The position numbers were made by a program, and so were the translations under genes. Below the pieces are notes generated by a model, which was given only the letters and a program-made list of their open reading frames with translations, ran no database searches and was not told the origin of the DNA. This document shows positions 58,027 through 64,000 of a stretch of 64,000 bases of DNA, piece by piece. Numbering within the stretch: the stretch's first letter is position 1; every line of letters begins with the position of its first letter. Source of the stretch: DATBGO01 sp036558005 (lineage in GTDB: Bacteria > Actinomycetota > Actinomycetes > Streptosporangiales > Streptosporangiaceae); NCBI GenBank assembly GCA_036558005.1, contig DATBGO010000026.1, forward strand, positions 1 to 64,000, given 5' to 3'.

Positions 58027-58647
58027 TCAGCGGGCGATGGCCGGGCCGGATTCCGGCGGCCGGGAACTGGCCTCGATCGTGCCCTTGTAGGTCAGGCCGC
58101 GCAGGTGTACGACCGGGGCGGACGGGGGCAGCCCGCGCTCCCAGTCCTCGTCGGGTGACCAGGCCTTGCTGATGCCCATGCCGTCGGCCTCGACCCGGAC
58201 TCCCGGCGGCACCACGACGTCGATGCGTGACTTGTACGCGACCGCGAAGATGGTCGTCACCTGGGCGGACAGCTCCGCGGCCCGCAGGTCAAGCAGGCCG
58301 CTGCCCTTGTAGACCACGGCGGTCAGGTGCTCGGGCACCCGCCACCGGCCGCCGCGCCTGATCGAGCTCTTCAGCGCGAGCGCGAACCGGCCGGGCGGCC
58401 GGCCCGGCAGGTGCCCGGCGACCCGCGCGGGCGAGACGTCGGGCAGGTCGGTCACCAGCTGGTCAAGGTCGGCGCTGGTCCGCGCGGTCAGCGCGGCGCG
58501 CATCCGCTGGTCGAACTCCTCGTCGCCGAGCCTGCCCTCGGCGAAGGCTGCCTGCAGCCGCTGCGCGGCCGCGTCCCGGTCCTGGTCGGAGGCGCGGATC
58601 ACCGGGGCGGGGCGGGGCGGGGGAGCTGGCTGGCGGGATGGCTCCAT
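58027..58647 (-). CDS. DUF1707 protein with LiaF-like C-terminal domain
   Basis: The 206-residue protein has an N-terminal DUF1707 helix pair (VIRASDQDRDAAAQRLQAAF, GRLGDEEFDQRMRAALTART). A central segment (RRGGRWRVPEHLTAVVYKGS) leads to a beta-rich cell-wall-active-antibiotic-response/LiaF-like domain (LLDLRAAELSAQVTTIFAVA, IDVVVPPGVRVEADGMGI). No transmembrane helix is obvious. ATG lies behind GAGGAGG. An element nearly identical to the one at the other DUF1707 gene lies 37-52 bases upstream. Confidence 0.87.
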   Translation of the reverse strand: MEPSRQPAPPPRPAPVIRASDQDRDAAAQRLQAAFAEGRLGDEEFDQRMRAALTARTSADLDQLVTDLPDVSPARVAGHLPGRPPGRFALALKSSIRRGGRWRVPEHLTAVVYKGSGLLDLRAAELSAQVTTIFAVAYKSRIDVVVPPGVRVEADGMGISKAWSPDEDWERGLPPSAPVVHLRGLTYKGTIEASSRPPESGPAIAR

Positions 58648-58683
58648 GACCTACCTCCTCAGGTCGGTATCTCAGGTCAGCAA

Positions 58684-58699
58684 AGTCGAGATGTATCTT
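58684..58699 (-). promoter_or_regulatory. Conserved element upstream of DUF1707 gene (copy 2)
   Basis: The plus strand reads AGTCGAGATGTATCTT, 15 of 16 identical to the reverse complement of the element at 33661-33676. It stands in the opposite orientation relative to its gene, as expected for a near-palindromic protein-binding site. It lies 37-52 bases upstream of the ATG. Confidence 0.65.
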
Positions 58700-58755
58700 A
58701 ACCTGCGCCCGACGGCGGATGCCATCGCGCCGGGCGCGGGGCCGGCGGCCGGGTG

Positions 58756-59952
58756 CTAGGCGGCCGGGTCCGGCGCCGGGCCCGGCCCGGGCTTGGCCAG
58801 CTCGCCGTAGAGGGCGGCGGTCTGCGCCGCCACCGCTGACCAGCCGAACTCCGCGATCGCCCGGTCGCGGCCCAGGCGGCCCATCGCCGCCGCGCGAGCC
58901 GGGTCGCGGATCAGCGCGTTGACCGCCTCGGCCAGTTCCCCCGGGTCGCCTGGCGGCACCAGCAGGCCGGTCTCGCCGTCCGCCACGACCTCGGGTATCC
59001 CGCCGACCCTGGAGGCCACCACCGCGGTACCGCAGGCCATCGCCTCCAGGTTCACGATGCCCAGCGGCTCGTACAGGGACGGGCAGGCGAACACGGTGGC
59101 GTGGCTGAGCAGCTGGATCACCTCGTGCCTGGCCAGCATCCCGGCCAGCCAGATCACCCCGGACCGGTACTCACGCAGCTGGCTGGCCAGGCCCTCGACC
59201 TCGGCCTCCAGCTCGGGCGTGTCCGCCTGCCCGGCGCAGATCACCAGCTGCGCCGACGGGTCGATCCTGGCGGCCGCCTGCAGCAGCACCGGCAGCCCCT
59301 TCTGCCGGGTGACCCGGCCGACGAAGATGACCGACGGCCGGCTGGGGTCGACGCCATAGCGCTCCAGCACGCCGGTCTGCCGGTCGGGGGCGTACTCACG
59401 GGTGTCGATGCCGTTGCGGATCACCCGGACCCGCCCTGGCGCCAGTGCCGGGTAGGCGGCCAGCACGTCGGCCCGCATCCCGGCGGACACCGCGATGACC
59501 GCGGCCGCCGACTCCACCGCCGTCCGCTCGCACCAGGACGACAGCGCGTAGCCGCCGCCGAGCTGCTCGGCCTTCCACGGCCGCAGCGGCTCCAGCGAAT
59601 GCACGGTGAGCACGTGCGGCACCGAGTACAGCAGCGACGCCAGGTGGCCGGCCAGGTTCGCGTACCAGGTGTGGGAGTGCACCAGGTCGGCCCCGGCGAC
59701 CGCGGCGGTCATCGACAGGTCGGCGGAGATCGTCCGCAGCGCCGGGTTGGCGCCGGCCAGCTGCTCCCAGGCCCGGTGCGCGACCGCGCCGTCCCGGTCG
59801 GCGCCCTGGCAGTGCACGGTCAGCTCCACCAGCGTGGCCAGCTCGCGCGCCAGGTAGCTGACGTGCACCCCGGCCCCGCCGTAGACCTCCGGCGGGTATT
59901 CCCTGGTCAGCATCGCCACCCGGAGCTGGCGGGCGGCATCGGGGGAGGTCAC
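58756..59952 (-). CDS. glgA: Glycogen synthase / maltose-1-phosphate-forming GT4 transferase
   Basis: The 398-residue retaining GT4 enzyme begins LRVAMLTREYPPEVYGGAGVHV. The acceptor region is HSHTWYANLAGHLASLL, and the nucleotide-sugar site lies in FVGRVTRQKGLPVLL and the EX7E motif EPLGIVNLEAMACGTAVVAS. It is the actinobacterial type also called GlgM, which can make maltose-1-phosphate from ADP-glucose and glucose-1-phosphate for alpha-glucan assembly. The GTG start overlaps the glgC stop (GTGA). Which acceptor it prefers cannot be told here. Confidence 0.93.
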   Translation of the reverse strand: MTSPDAARQLRVAMLTREYPPEVYGGAGVHVSYLARELATLVELTVHCQGADRDGAVAHRAWEQLAGANPALRTISADLSMTAAVAGADLVHSHTWYANLAGHLASLLYSVPHVLTVHSLEPLRPWKAEQLGGGYALSSWCERTAVESAAAVIAVSAGMRADVLAAYPALAPGRVRVIRNGIDTREYAPDRQTGVLERYGVDPSRPSVIFVGRVTRQKGLPVLLQAAARIDPSAQLVICAGQADTPELEAEVEGLASQLREYRSGVIWLAGMLARHEVIQLLSHATVFACPSLYEPLGIVNLEAMACGTAVVASRVGGIPEVVADGETGLLVPPGDPGELAEAVNALIRDPARAAAMGRLGRDRAIAEFGWSAVAAQTAALYGELAKPGPGPAPDPAA

Positions 59953-61187
59953 GCCGGTACCGCCTGGCCCTTGCCGACGACGGTGATCCCGCCGTCGGAG
60001 ACCACGAAGCCGCGGGCCGCGTCGTGCTCCTTGTCGACGCCGACGCTGACCCCCTCGGGCACCACGACGTTCTTGTCCAGGATCGCGTCCCTGATCACGG
60101 CGTGCCTTCCGACCTCAGTGTTGTGCAGGAGCACCGAGCGCTCCACGGTGGACCAGCTGTTCACCCGCACCCCGGGCGACAGCACCGCGTCGCGCACCAG
60201 CCCGCCGGAGACGATCACGCCGTTGCTGACGATGCTGTTGATGGCCCGGCCGACCCGGTCGGCGCTGTCGTGCACGAACTTGGCCGGCGGCTGCGAGGGC
60301 ACGTGGGTCAGGATCGGCCAGCGGTCGTTGTACAGGTTGAACACCGGGTGCACCGCGCACAGGTCCATGTGCGCGTCGAAATAGGAATCCAGCGTCCCGA
60401 CGTCACGCCAGTACCCGGCGTCGCGCTGGCCGGCCCCGGGGACGTGGTTGTCGAGGAAGTCATAGACCTGCGCGCGGCGCTGCGCCACCAGCATCGGGAT
60501 GATGTCACCGCCCATGTCGTGCCGGCTGCTGGCGTTGGCCGCGTCCGCCCGCAGCGCCTCGATCATCACCTTGCTGTCGAACACGTAGATGCCCATCGAC
60601 GCGTACGCCTCGTCGGGCCGCCCGGGCAGGGCCGGCGGGTCGGCGGGCTTCTCCAGGAACGCCTCGACGGTCCGGCCGTCCGGCGCGGTCTGGATAACCC
60701 CGAACGCGCTGGCGTCCTTGCGCGGCACCGGCAGCGCGGCGACGGTGACGCCCGCGCCCGCCTCCACGTGCTGGCCGATCATCTGCATCGGGTCCATCCG
60801 GAACACGTGGTCGGCGCCGAAGACCGCGACGATGTCCGGGTTGTCGTCGTAGACCAGGTTCAGCGACTGGTAGATCGCGTCGGCGGAGCCGGTGTACCAG
60901 TGCGGGCCCAGCCGCTGCTGGGCCGGCACCGGGGTGACGTAGTTGCCCAGCAGGCTGTTCAGCTGCCAGGTCGTGGTGATGTGCCGGTCCAGGCTGTGGC
61001 TCTTGTACTGGGTGAGCACGCAGATCCGCCGGAATCCGGCGTTGACCAGGTTCGACAGGGCGAAATCCACCAGCCGGTACAGGCCGGCGAACGGCACGGC
61101 CGGCTTGGCCCGGTCGTCGGTGAGCGGGGCCAGGCGCTTGCCCGCGCCGCCGGCCAGCACGATCCCCAGCACTCGCTGCTCGGCCAT
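59949..61187 (-). CDS. glgC: Glucose-1-phosphate adenylyltransferase
   Basis: The 412-residue enzyme makes ADP-glucose, the donor for glgA downstream. Motifs are VLGIVLAGGAGKRLAPLTDD (pyrophosphorylase loop), RAKPAVPFAGLYRLVDFALS, WYTGSADAIYQSL, VFGADHVFRMD and EKPADPP. The C-terminal left-handed beta-helix region contains VIVSGGLVRDAVLSPGVRVN. ATG 61187 follows GGGGAGGT by 6 bases. The overlap with glgA guarantees joint expression. Confidence 0.96.
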   Translation of the reverse strand: MAEQRVLGIVLAGGAGKRLAPLTDDRAKPAVPFAGLYRLVDFALSNLVNAGFRRICVLTQYKSHSLDRHITTTWQLNSLLGNYVTPVPAQQRLGPHWYTGSADAIYQSLNLVYDDNPDIVAVFGADHVFRMDPMQMIGQHVEAGAGVTVAALPVPRKDASAFGVIQTAPDGRTVEAFLEKPADPPALPGRPDEAYASMGIYVFDSKVMIEALRADAANASSRHDMGGDIIPMLVAQRRAQVYDFLDNHVPGAGQRDAGYWRDVGTLDSYFDAHMDLCAVHPVFNLYNDRWPILTHVPSQPPAKFVHDSADRVGRAINSIVSNGVIVSGGLVRDAVLSPGVRVNSWSTVERSVLLHNTEVGRHAVIRDAILDKNVVVPEGVSVGVDKEHDAARGFVVSDGGITVVGKGQAVPA

Positions 61188-61371
61188 CACGCACCTCCCC
61201 GACCTCACGGTCCCTGCCCCCCGGTGCACTGCCCGTTCCTAGTGTCCCTTGCCGCCGGGCCGAACAATATGACTCTCAGCCGGTGATTGGCCTCAGTTCG
61301 GCAATACCCGGCATGGCGGGCGATACCCGGTGTGCCCGGGCTGGCTCCCCGTTCCGGCCCGCCGCGGCCGG

Positions 61372-62142
61372 TCAGCTCGCGTGGGTGAGCCGCAGCTTGG
61401 ACTGCTCGTGGCCGAGCCGCTCCCAGTCGTCCATGAACTGGGCGCGCAGCCCCCGGGCAGCAGCCAGGCTGGCCAGCGTCTGGGTCCGGTAGTAGAAGTC
61501 CTCGCGCAGCACGTGATGCTCCGCGCCCTCGGTCCGGTCGAAGGTGAAATCGAAGAAACCGCCGGGCGCCAGCACCCGCCCGGCGCTGCTCAGGCACTCA
61601 TCGATGACCTCGATGGGGGAGTGCGAGAAGACACTATGCGCGTGGATGATGTCGAATTGGCCAGCCGGGAGGAAATCCAGCCGCAGGTCCTGCACCAGGC
61701 TCAGGTGCGGCAGCCGGCGCTGCAGGCCATACCGCGTCACGGTGCGCTGGGCGGCGAGAAGTATTTCAGGTGAGATATCAATGCCGTAATAGTTCCCCGG
61801 ATCCAGGTAGCCGATAAACAGGCGGCCGGCCCGCAGGTTGCCGCAGCCGATCTCCAGCATGCTCATCCCCGGCTTCAGGCCGTGTGAGAGCAGGTAGTCG
61901 AACTGCAGCTGGCCGAGCCTGAGCCAGGACCCGTGCGTCTTGCTGCCGACCGCGCCCTCGTCGCTGACCGCCGCGTCCGAGGCCATGACGGCCCGGTAAT
62001 AGCTGATATGGTCCCGGGTGCCCAGCCAGAGCAGCGCATCACGGCAGCGCCGCCTGGAATACGGGATGATATGACCCGGATGAGTCGCGGCGTACCTTAT
62101 CTTGAAACCAAGCCTGGAACGATCTTTCAGTGCCACGCTCAA
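61372..62142 (-). CDS. SAM-dependent methyltransferase
   Basis: The 256-residue class I methyltransferase has motif I MLEIGCGNLRAGRLFIGYL, motif II NYYGIDISPEILLAAQ, the motif IV region FDIIHAHSVFSHSPIEVIDE and the post-motif strand VLAPGGFFDFTFD. Its N-terminal helical part is rich in Arg, His and Tyr. No ribosome site is visible before TTG 62142 or GTG 62136, so it may be leaderless or the start may be wrong. The acceptor is unknown; neighbours give no pathway. Confidence 0.85.
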   Translation of the reverse strand: MSVALKDRSRLGFKIRYAATHPGHIIPYSRRRCRDALLWLGTRDHISYYRAVMASDAAVSDEGAVGSKTHGSWLRLGQLQFDYLLSHGLKPGMSMLEIGCGNLRAGRLFIGYLDPGNYYGIDISPEILLAAQRTVTRYGLQRRLPHLSLVQDLRLDFLPAGQFDIIHAHSVFSHSPIEVIDECLSSAGRVLAPGGFFDFTFDRTEGAEHHVLREDFYYRTQTLASLAAARGLRAQFMDDWERLGHEQSKLRLTHAS

Positions 62143-62175
62143 TAGCGTAGGGAATTCCGGTGCCGGCGCGCGGGA

Positions 62176-62448
62176 TTACCCCGCAGGCTCATCCTGGCTA
62201 TTGCTCATCCGCGCCACCGCGGCGCGGGTGGCCAGCACCTTGGCCGTGTGCACCCCGGCCCCGATCACGAGCCCCCACAGCAGCGCCTCGCGCAGCGCGA
62301 CCCGCGGATCCTCGGGATGCTCTGGAGGCTCCTTGCCGGTGAGCTTCTTGCCGGCGAAGACGATGAGCTTGCGGGCGGCGAAGGCCGCGGCCATGCCGAC
62401 CAGCGCCGTGACCGCCTTGCTGCCCGCCACCCCGCTCTTGCCTGACAT
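62176..62448 (-). CDS. DUF4235 family small membrane protein
   Basis: The 90-residue protein has VAGSKAVTALVGMAAAFAAR and LLWGLVIGAGVHTAKVLATR as hydrophobic or amphipathic segments. They are joined by a polar link (LTGKEPPEHPEDPRVALREA), the usual pattern of DUF4235. ATG follows GAGGGATGAGGG. Function unknown. Confidence 0.85.
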   Translation of the reverse strand: MSGKSGVAGSKAVTALVGMAAAFAARKLIVFAGKKLTGKEPPEHPEDPRVALREALLWGLVIGAGVHTAKVLATRAAVARMSNSQDEPAG

Positions 62449-62479
62449 CCCTCATCCCTCCATCGGCGACGTCTGCTGA

Positions 62480-62956
62480 TCATCCCACGGAGCTGCCGCG
62501 GGCGCGGGACTGCGGCCGCGATCGCTGGATCGCGGCGGCCAGCTCGGCGGGCCGCCTGGTGCCGATCAGCCAGTAGGGCCGGGCCGGATCGGCGCTGAGC
62601 ACCTGGACGTAGAGCGCCAGCTTGAGATAGGGCCTGATCAGCAGGTAGGCCGACGGGTCGGCGCGCGGCCCGCGCAGCGCCCTGGCCTGTGCCTCGTCCA
62701 GCTCCGCCACGTCACCGACCTGGCTCAGCGGCAGCCTGGCCCGGCCCGCGCGCAACTCGCCCGCGGTGACCTCGATGACCGGGCTGCCCCAGTACAGCAG
62801 TGTTCCCGCGGTCACCCCGCCGATCACCAGGTAACAGCCAATCGCCACGAACAGGTTGAAGCCCGCCCACAATGTCGTGCCGAAAATCGCCGAGCACAGC
62901 AAGGCGAGTAGCCACCAGGAAACCGGCGGGCGAAGCTGTTCTCGGTAGTTACGCAT
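62480..62956 (-). CDS. DUF3093 family membrane protein
   Basis: The 158-residue protein has two N-terminal hydrophobic segments (WWLLALLCSAIFGTTLW, FVAIGCYLVIGGVTAGTLLY). A cytoplasmic beta-rich part follows (PVIEVTAGELRAGRARLPLS, YLLIRPYLKLALYVQVLS), ending WLIGTRRPAELAAAI. This is the DUF3093 pattern of actinomycetes. It is divergent from the AI-2E family gene with only 21 bases between start codons. Confidence 0.86.
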   Translation of the reverse strand: MRNYREQLRPPVSWWLLALLCSAIFGTTLWAGFNLFVAIGCYLVIGGVTAGTLLYWGSPVIEVTAGELRAGRARLPLSQVGDVAELDEAQARALRGPRADPSAYLLIRPYLKLALYVQVLSADPARPYWLIGTRRPAELAAAIQRSRPQSRARGSSVG

Positions 62957-62977
62957 TCGTCAACCGTAGTTGGTTAC

Positions 62978-64000
62978 ATGGTGAGCATGACTGGCTGGCG
63001 CGCGAGACGCGGCAGGACGGGGCCTGATATGGACAGGGCCGTCCCAGATGATCATGTGGACGACGTAGCTGGGGACACCGGGGACCAGGACCAGGCCGAG
63101 GGAGTCCGGGCCCGGCTGCGCGCGGCCGCGGCGGCGTTCCGGCAGCGGGCCCAGGCCGGGGCGGACCCCGGCCGGGCGGACCCGGTCCCGCCGCCGGACT
63201 ACCACGACGCCGCCGCGCCGCGGGACCCCGCCGGGCCGCAGGTGCCCCGCCCGCTGCAGCAGGCGGCCGCGTGGGCCTGGCGGCTGCTGCTGGTCGGGCT
63301 GCTGATCTACGTGGCGTTCCGGCTGGCCAGCACGCTGCGGCTGGTGGTGCTGCCGTGCATCGCGGCGCTGCTGCTGACGGCGCTGCTGCAGCCGCTGACC
63401 TCGCGGCTGCGCAAGACCGGGATGCCGGCCCTGGCCGCGACCTGGTGCACGGTCCTGGCCGTGATCGTGGTGCTGGGCGGGCTCCTGACGCTGGCGGTCA
63501 ACCGGATCAGCGCCGACTACCCGACGCTGGTGACCGAGGTCAGGCACACCGCCCGCGAGGTGCAGTCATCACTGGCCGGACCGCCGTTCCACCTCAGCAG
63601 CCCGCGGCTGCAGCAGCTGGCCAACCAGTTCGCCGATTTCCTGTCCCGGCACCAGTCGCAGGTGGCCGGCGCCGCGCTGACCGGCGGGCGGATCTTCCTG
63701 GAGATCCTCGGCGGCCTGGTGCTCATGCTGTTCGTGACCTTCTTCCTGCTCAAGGACGGCGACCGGATCTGGGCCTGGCTGATCAGCGGGCTGGCGCCGG
63801 ACACCAGGCGGCGGGTGGGCAACGCCGGCAACGCCGCGTGGGCGGCGCTGATGAACTACGTCCGCGGCACCACCGCGGTCGCGGCCATCCACGCCATCTT
63901 CATCGGCCTGGCGCTGCTGATCCTGGGCGTGCCGCTGCTGGTGCCGCTGGTCATCCTGGTCTTCCTCGCCGCCTACGTGCCGCTGATCGGGATCCTGGTG
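62978..64000 (+). CDS. AI-2E family transporter, N-terminal part (cut by window end)
   Basis: The frame is open to the last base, giving 341 visible residues. An acidic, Ala-rich cytoplasmic N-terminus of about 90 residues precedes hydrophobic segments LLLVGLLIYVAFRLASTLRL, VVLPCIAALLLTALLQPLTS, VLAVIVVLGGLLTLAV and LVLMLFVTFFLLKDGDRIWA, then AALMNYVRGTTAVAAIHAIF and LLVPLVILVFLAAYVPLIG. This order is diagnostic of the AI-2E/PerM exporter family. The start is uncertain (ATG 62978, 62987 or 63029); no clear ribosome site is visible. Confidence 0.9.
   Translation, partial: MVSMTGWRARRGRTGPDMDRAVPDDHVDDVAGDTGDQDQAEGVRARLRAAAAAFRQRAQAGADPGRADPVPPPDYHDAAAPRDPAGPQVPRPLQQAAAWAWRLLLVGLLIYVAFRLASTLRLVVLPCIAALLLTALLQPLTSRLRKTGMPALAATWCTVLAVIVVLGGLLTLAVNRISADYPTLVTEVRHTAREVQSSLAGPPFHLSSPRLQQLANQFADFLSRHQSQVAGAALTGGRIFLEILGGLVLMLFVTFFLLKDGDRIWAWLISGLAPDTRRRVGNAGNAAWAALMNYVRGTTAVAAIHAIFIGLALLILGVPLLVPLVILVFLAAYVPLIGILV

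Overview
The window is very GC-rich DNA with strong G/C preference at third codon positions, many GTG/TTG starts, frequent 4-base start/stop overlaps, and actinobacterial families throughout (HrdB-like sigma factor, DUF1707, DUF4232, DUF4235, DUF3093, CGNR, BTAD regulator, retaining-GT4 glycogen synthase). It comes from the chromosome of a high-GC actinomycete, probably close to Streptosporangiales or Treboniales. That placement is inferred from gene content only.

Layout. (1) 0-5.2 kb: conserved housekeeping run ybeY (partial) - CBS/CorC membrane protein - catalytically dead cytidine-deaminase-like protein - era - zinc-ribbon/TerB-like protein - recO - uppS. (2) 5.2-8.3 kb: small membrane protein, glyS, an NAD(P) oxidoreductase and a doubtful small ORF. 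(3) 8.6-11.5 kb: a 970-residue BTAD/NB-ARC/TPR regulator. (4) 11.6-21.4 kb: ppdK, dgt, a ferredoxin-reductase-like flavoprotein, a HAD phosphatase, dnaG and the principal-type sigma factor, then tRNA-Asn at 21.6 kb. (5) 21.7-25.8 kb: GH3-like lipoprotein, DHA2 efflux pump and its MarR repressor with a well-resolved operator/promoter. (6) 26-33 kb: dienelactone hydrolase, DUF6295, a second DNA polymerase III beta clamp, cupin/LysR pair, GMC oxidoreductase/AraC pair. (7) 33-38.4 kb: DUF1707 protein, PCu(A)C-type lipoprotein, a MarR-GNAT fusion whose operator covers its own start codon, a DUF885 protein and two related DUF4232 lipoproteins. (8) 38.5-42.8 kb: DUF4129 - unknown - MoxR - DUF58 - membrane protein operon. 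(9) 43-46.8 kb: two ATPase/permease ABC pairs in one operon. (10) 46.8-50.8 kb: ECF sigma plus membrane-anchored propeller-like partner, HhH-GPD protein, CGNR regulator, small proteins. (11) 50.8-54.8 kb: divergent homocitrate/isopropylmalate-synthase-like enzyme and HTH-fused citrate synthase, then an MBL-rhodanese sulfur enzyme. (12) 54.9-58 kb: a scarred accessory patch with VOC proteins, two DHFR/RibD-like reductases and three gene fragments. (13) 58-64 kb: second DUF1707 protein, glgC-glgA(M), a methyltransferase, DUF4235, DUF3093 and a partial AI-2E family exporter.

Functionally the left third is core replication, transcription and cell-envelope metabolism. The rest is a mosaic of transport, stress regulation and redox enzymes, many with their own local regulator. 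I see no CRISPR array, complete insertion sequence, prophage or biosynthetic core. The most unusual items are regulatory: the leaderless MarR-GNAT gene with a 10-bp-arm palindrome across the -10 box and start codon, the MarR site cluster of the efflux locus, and a 15/16-identical element upstream of both DUF1707 genes. The extra beta clamp and the citrate-synthase/homocitrate-synthase pair also stand out.
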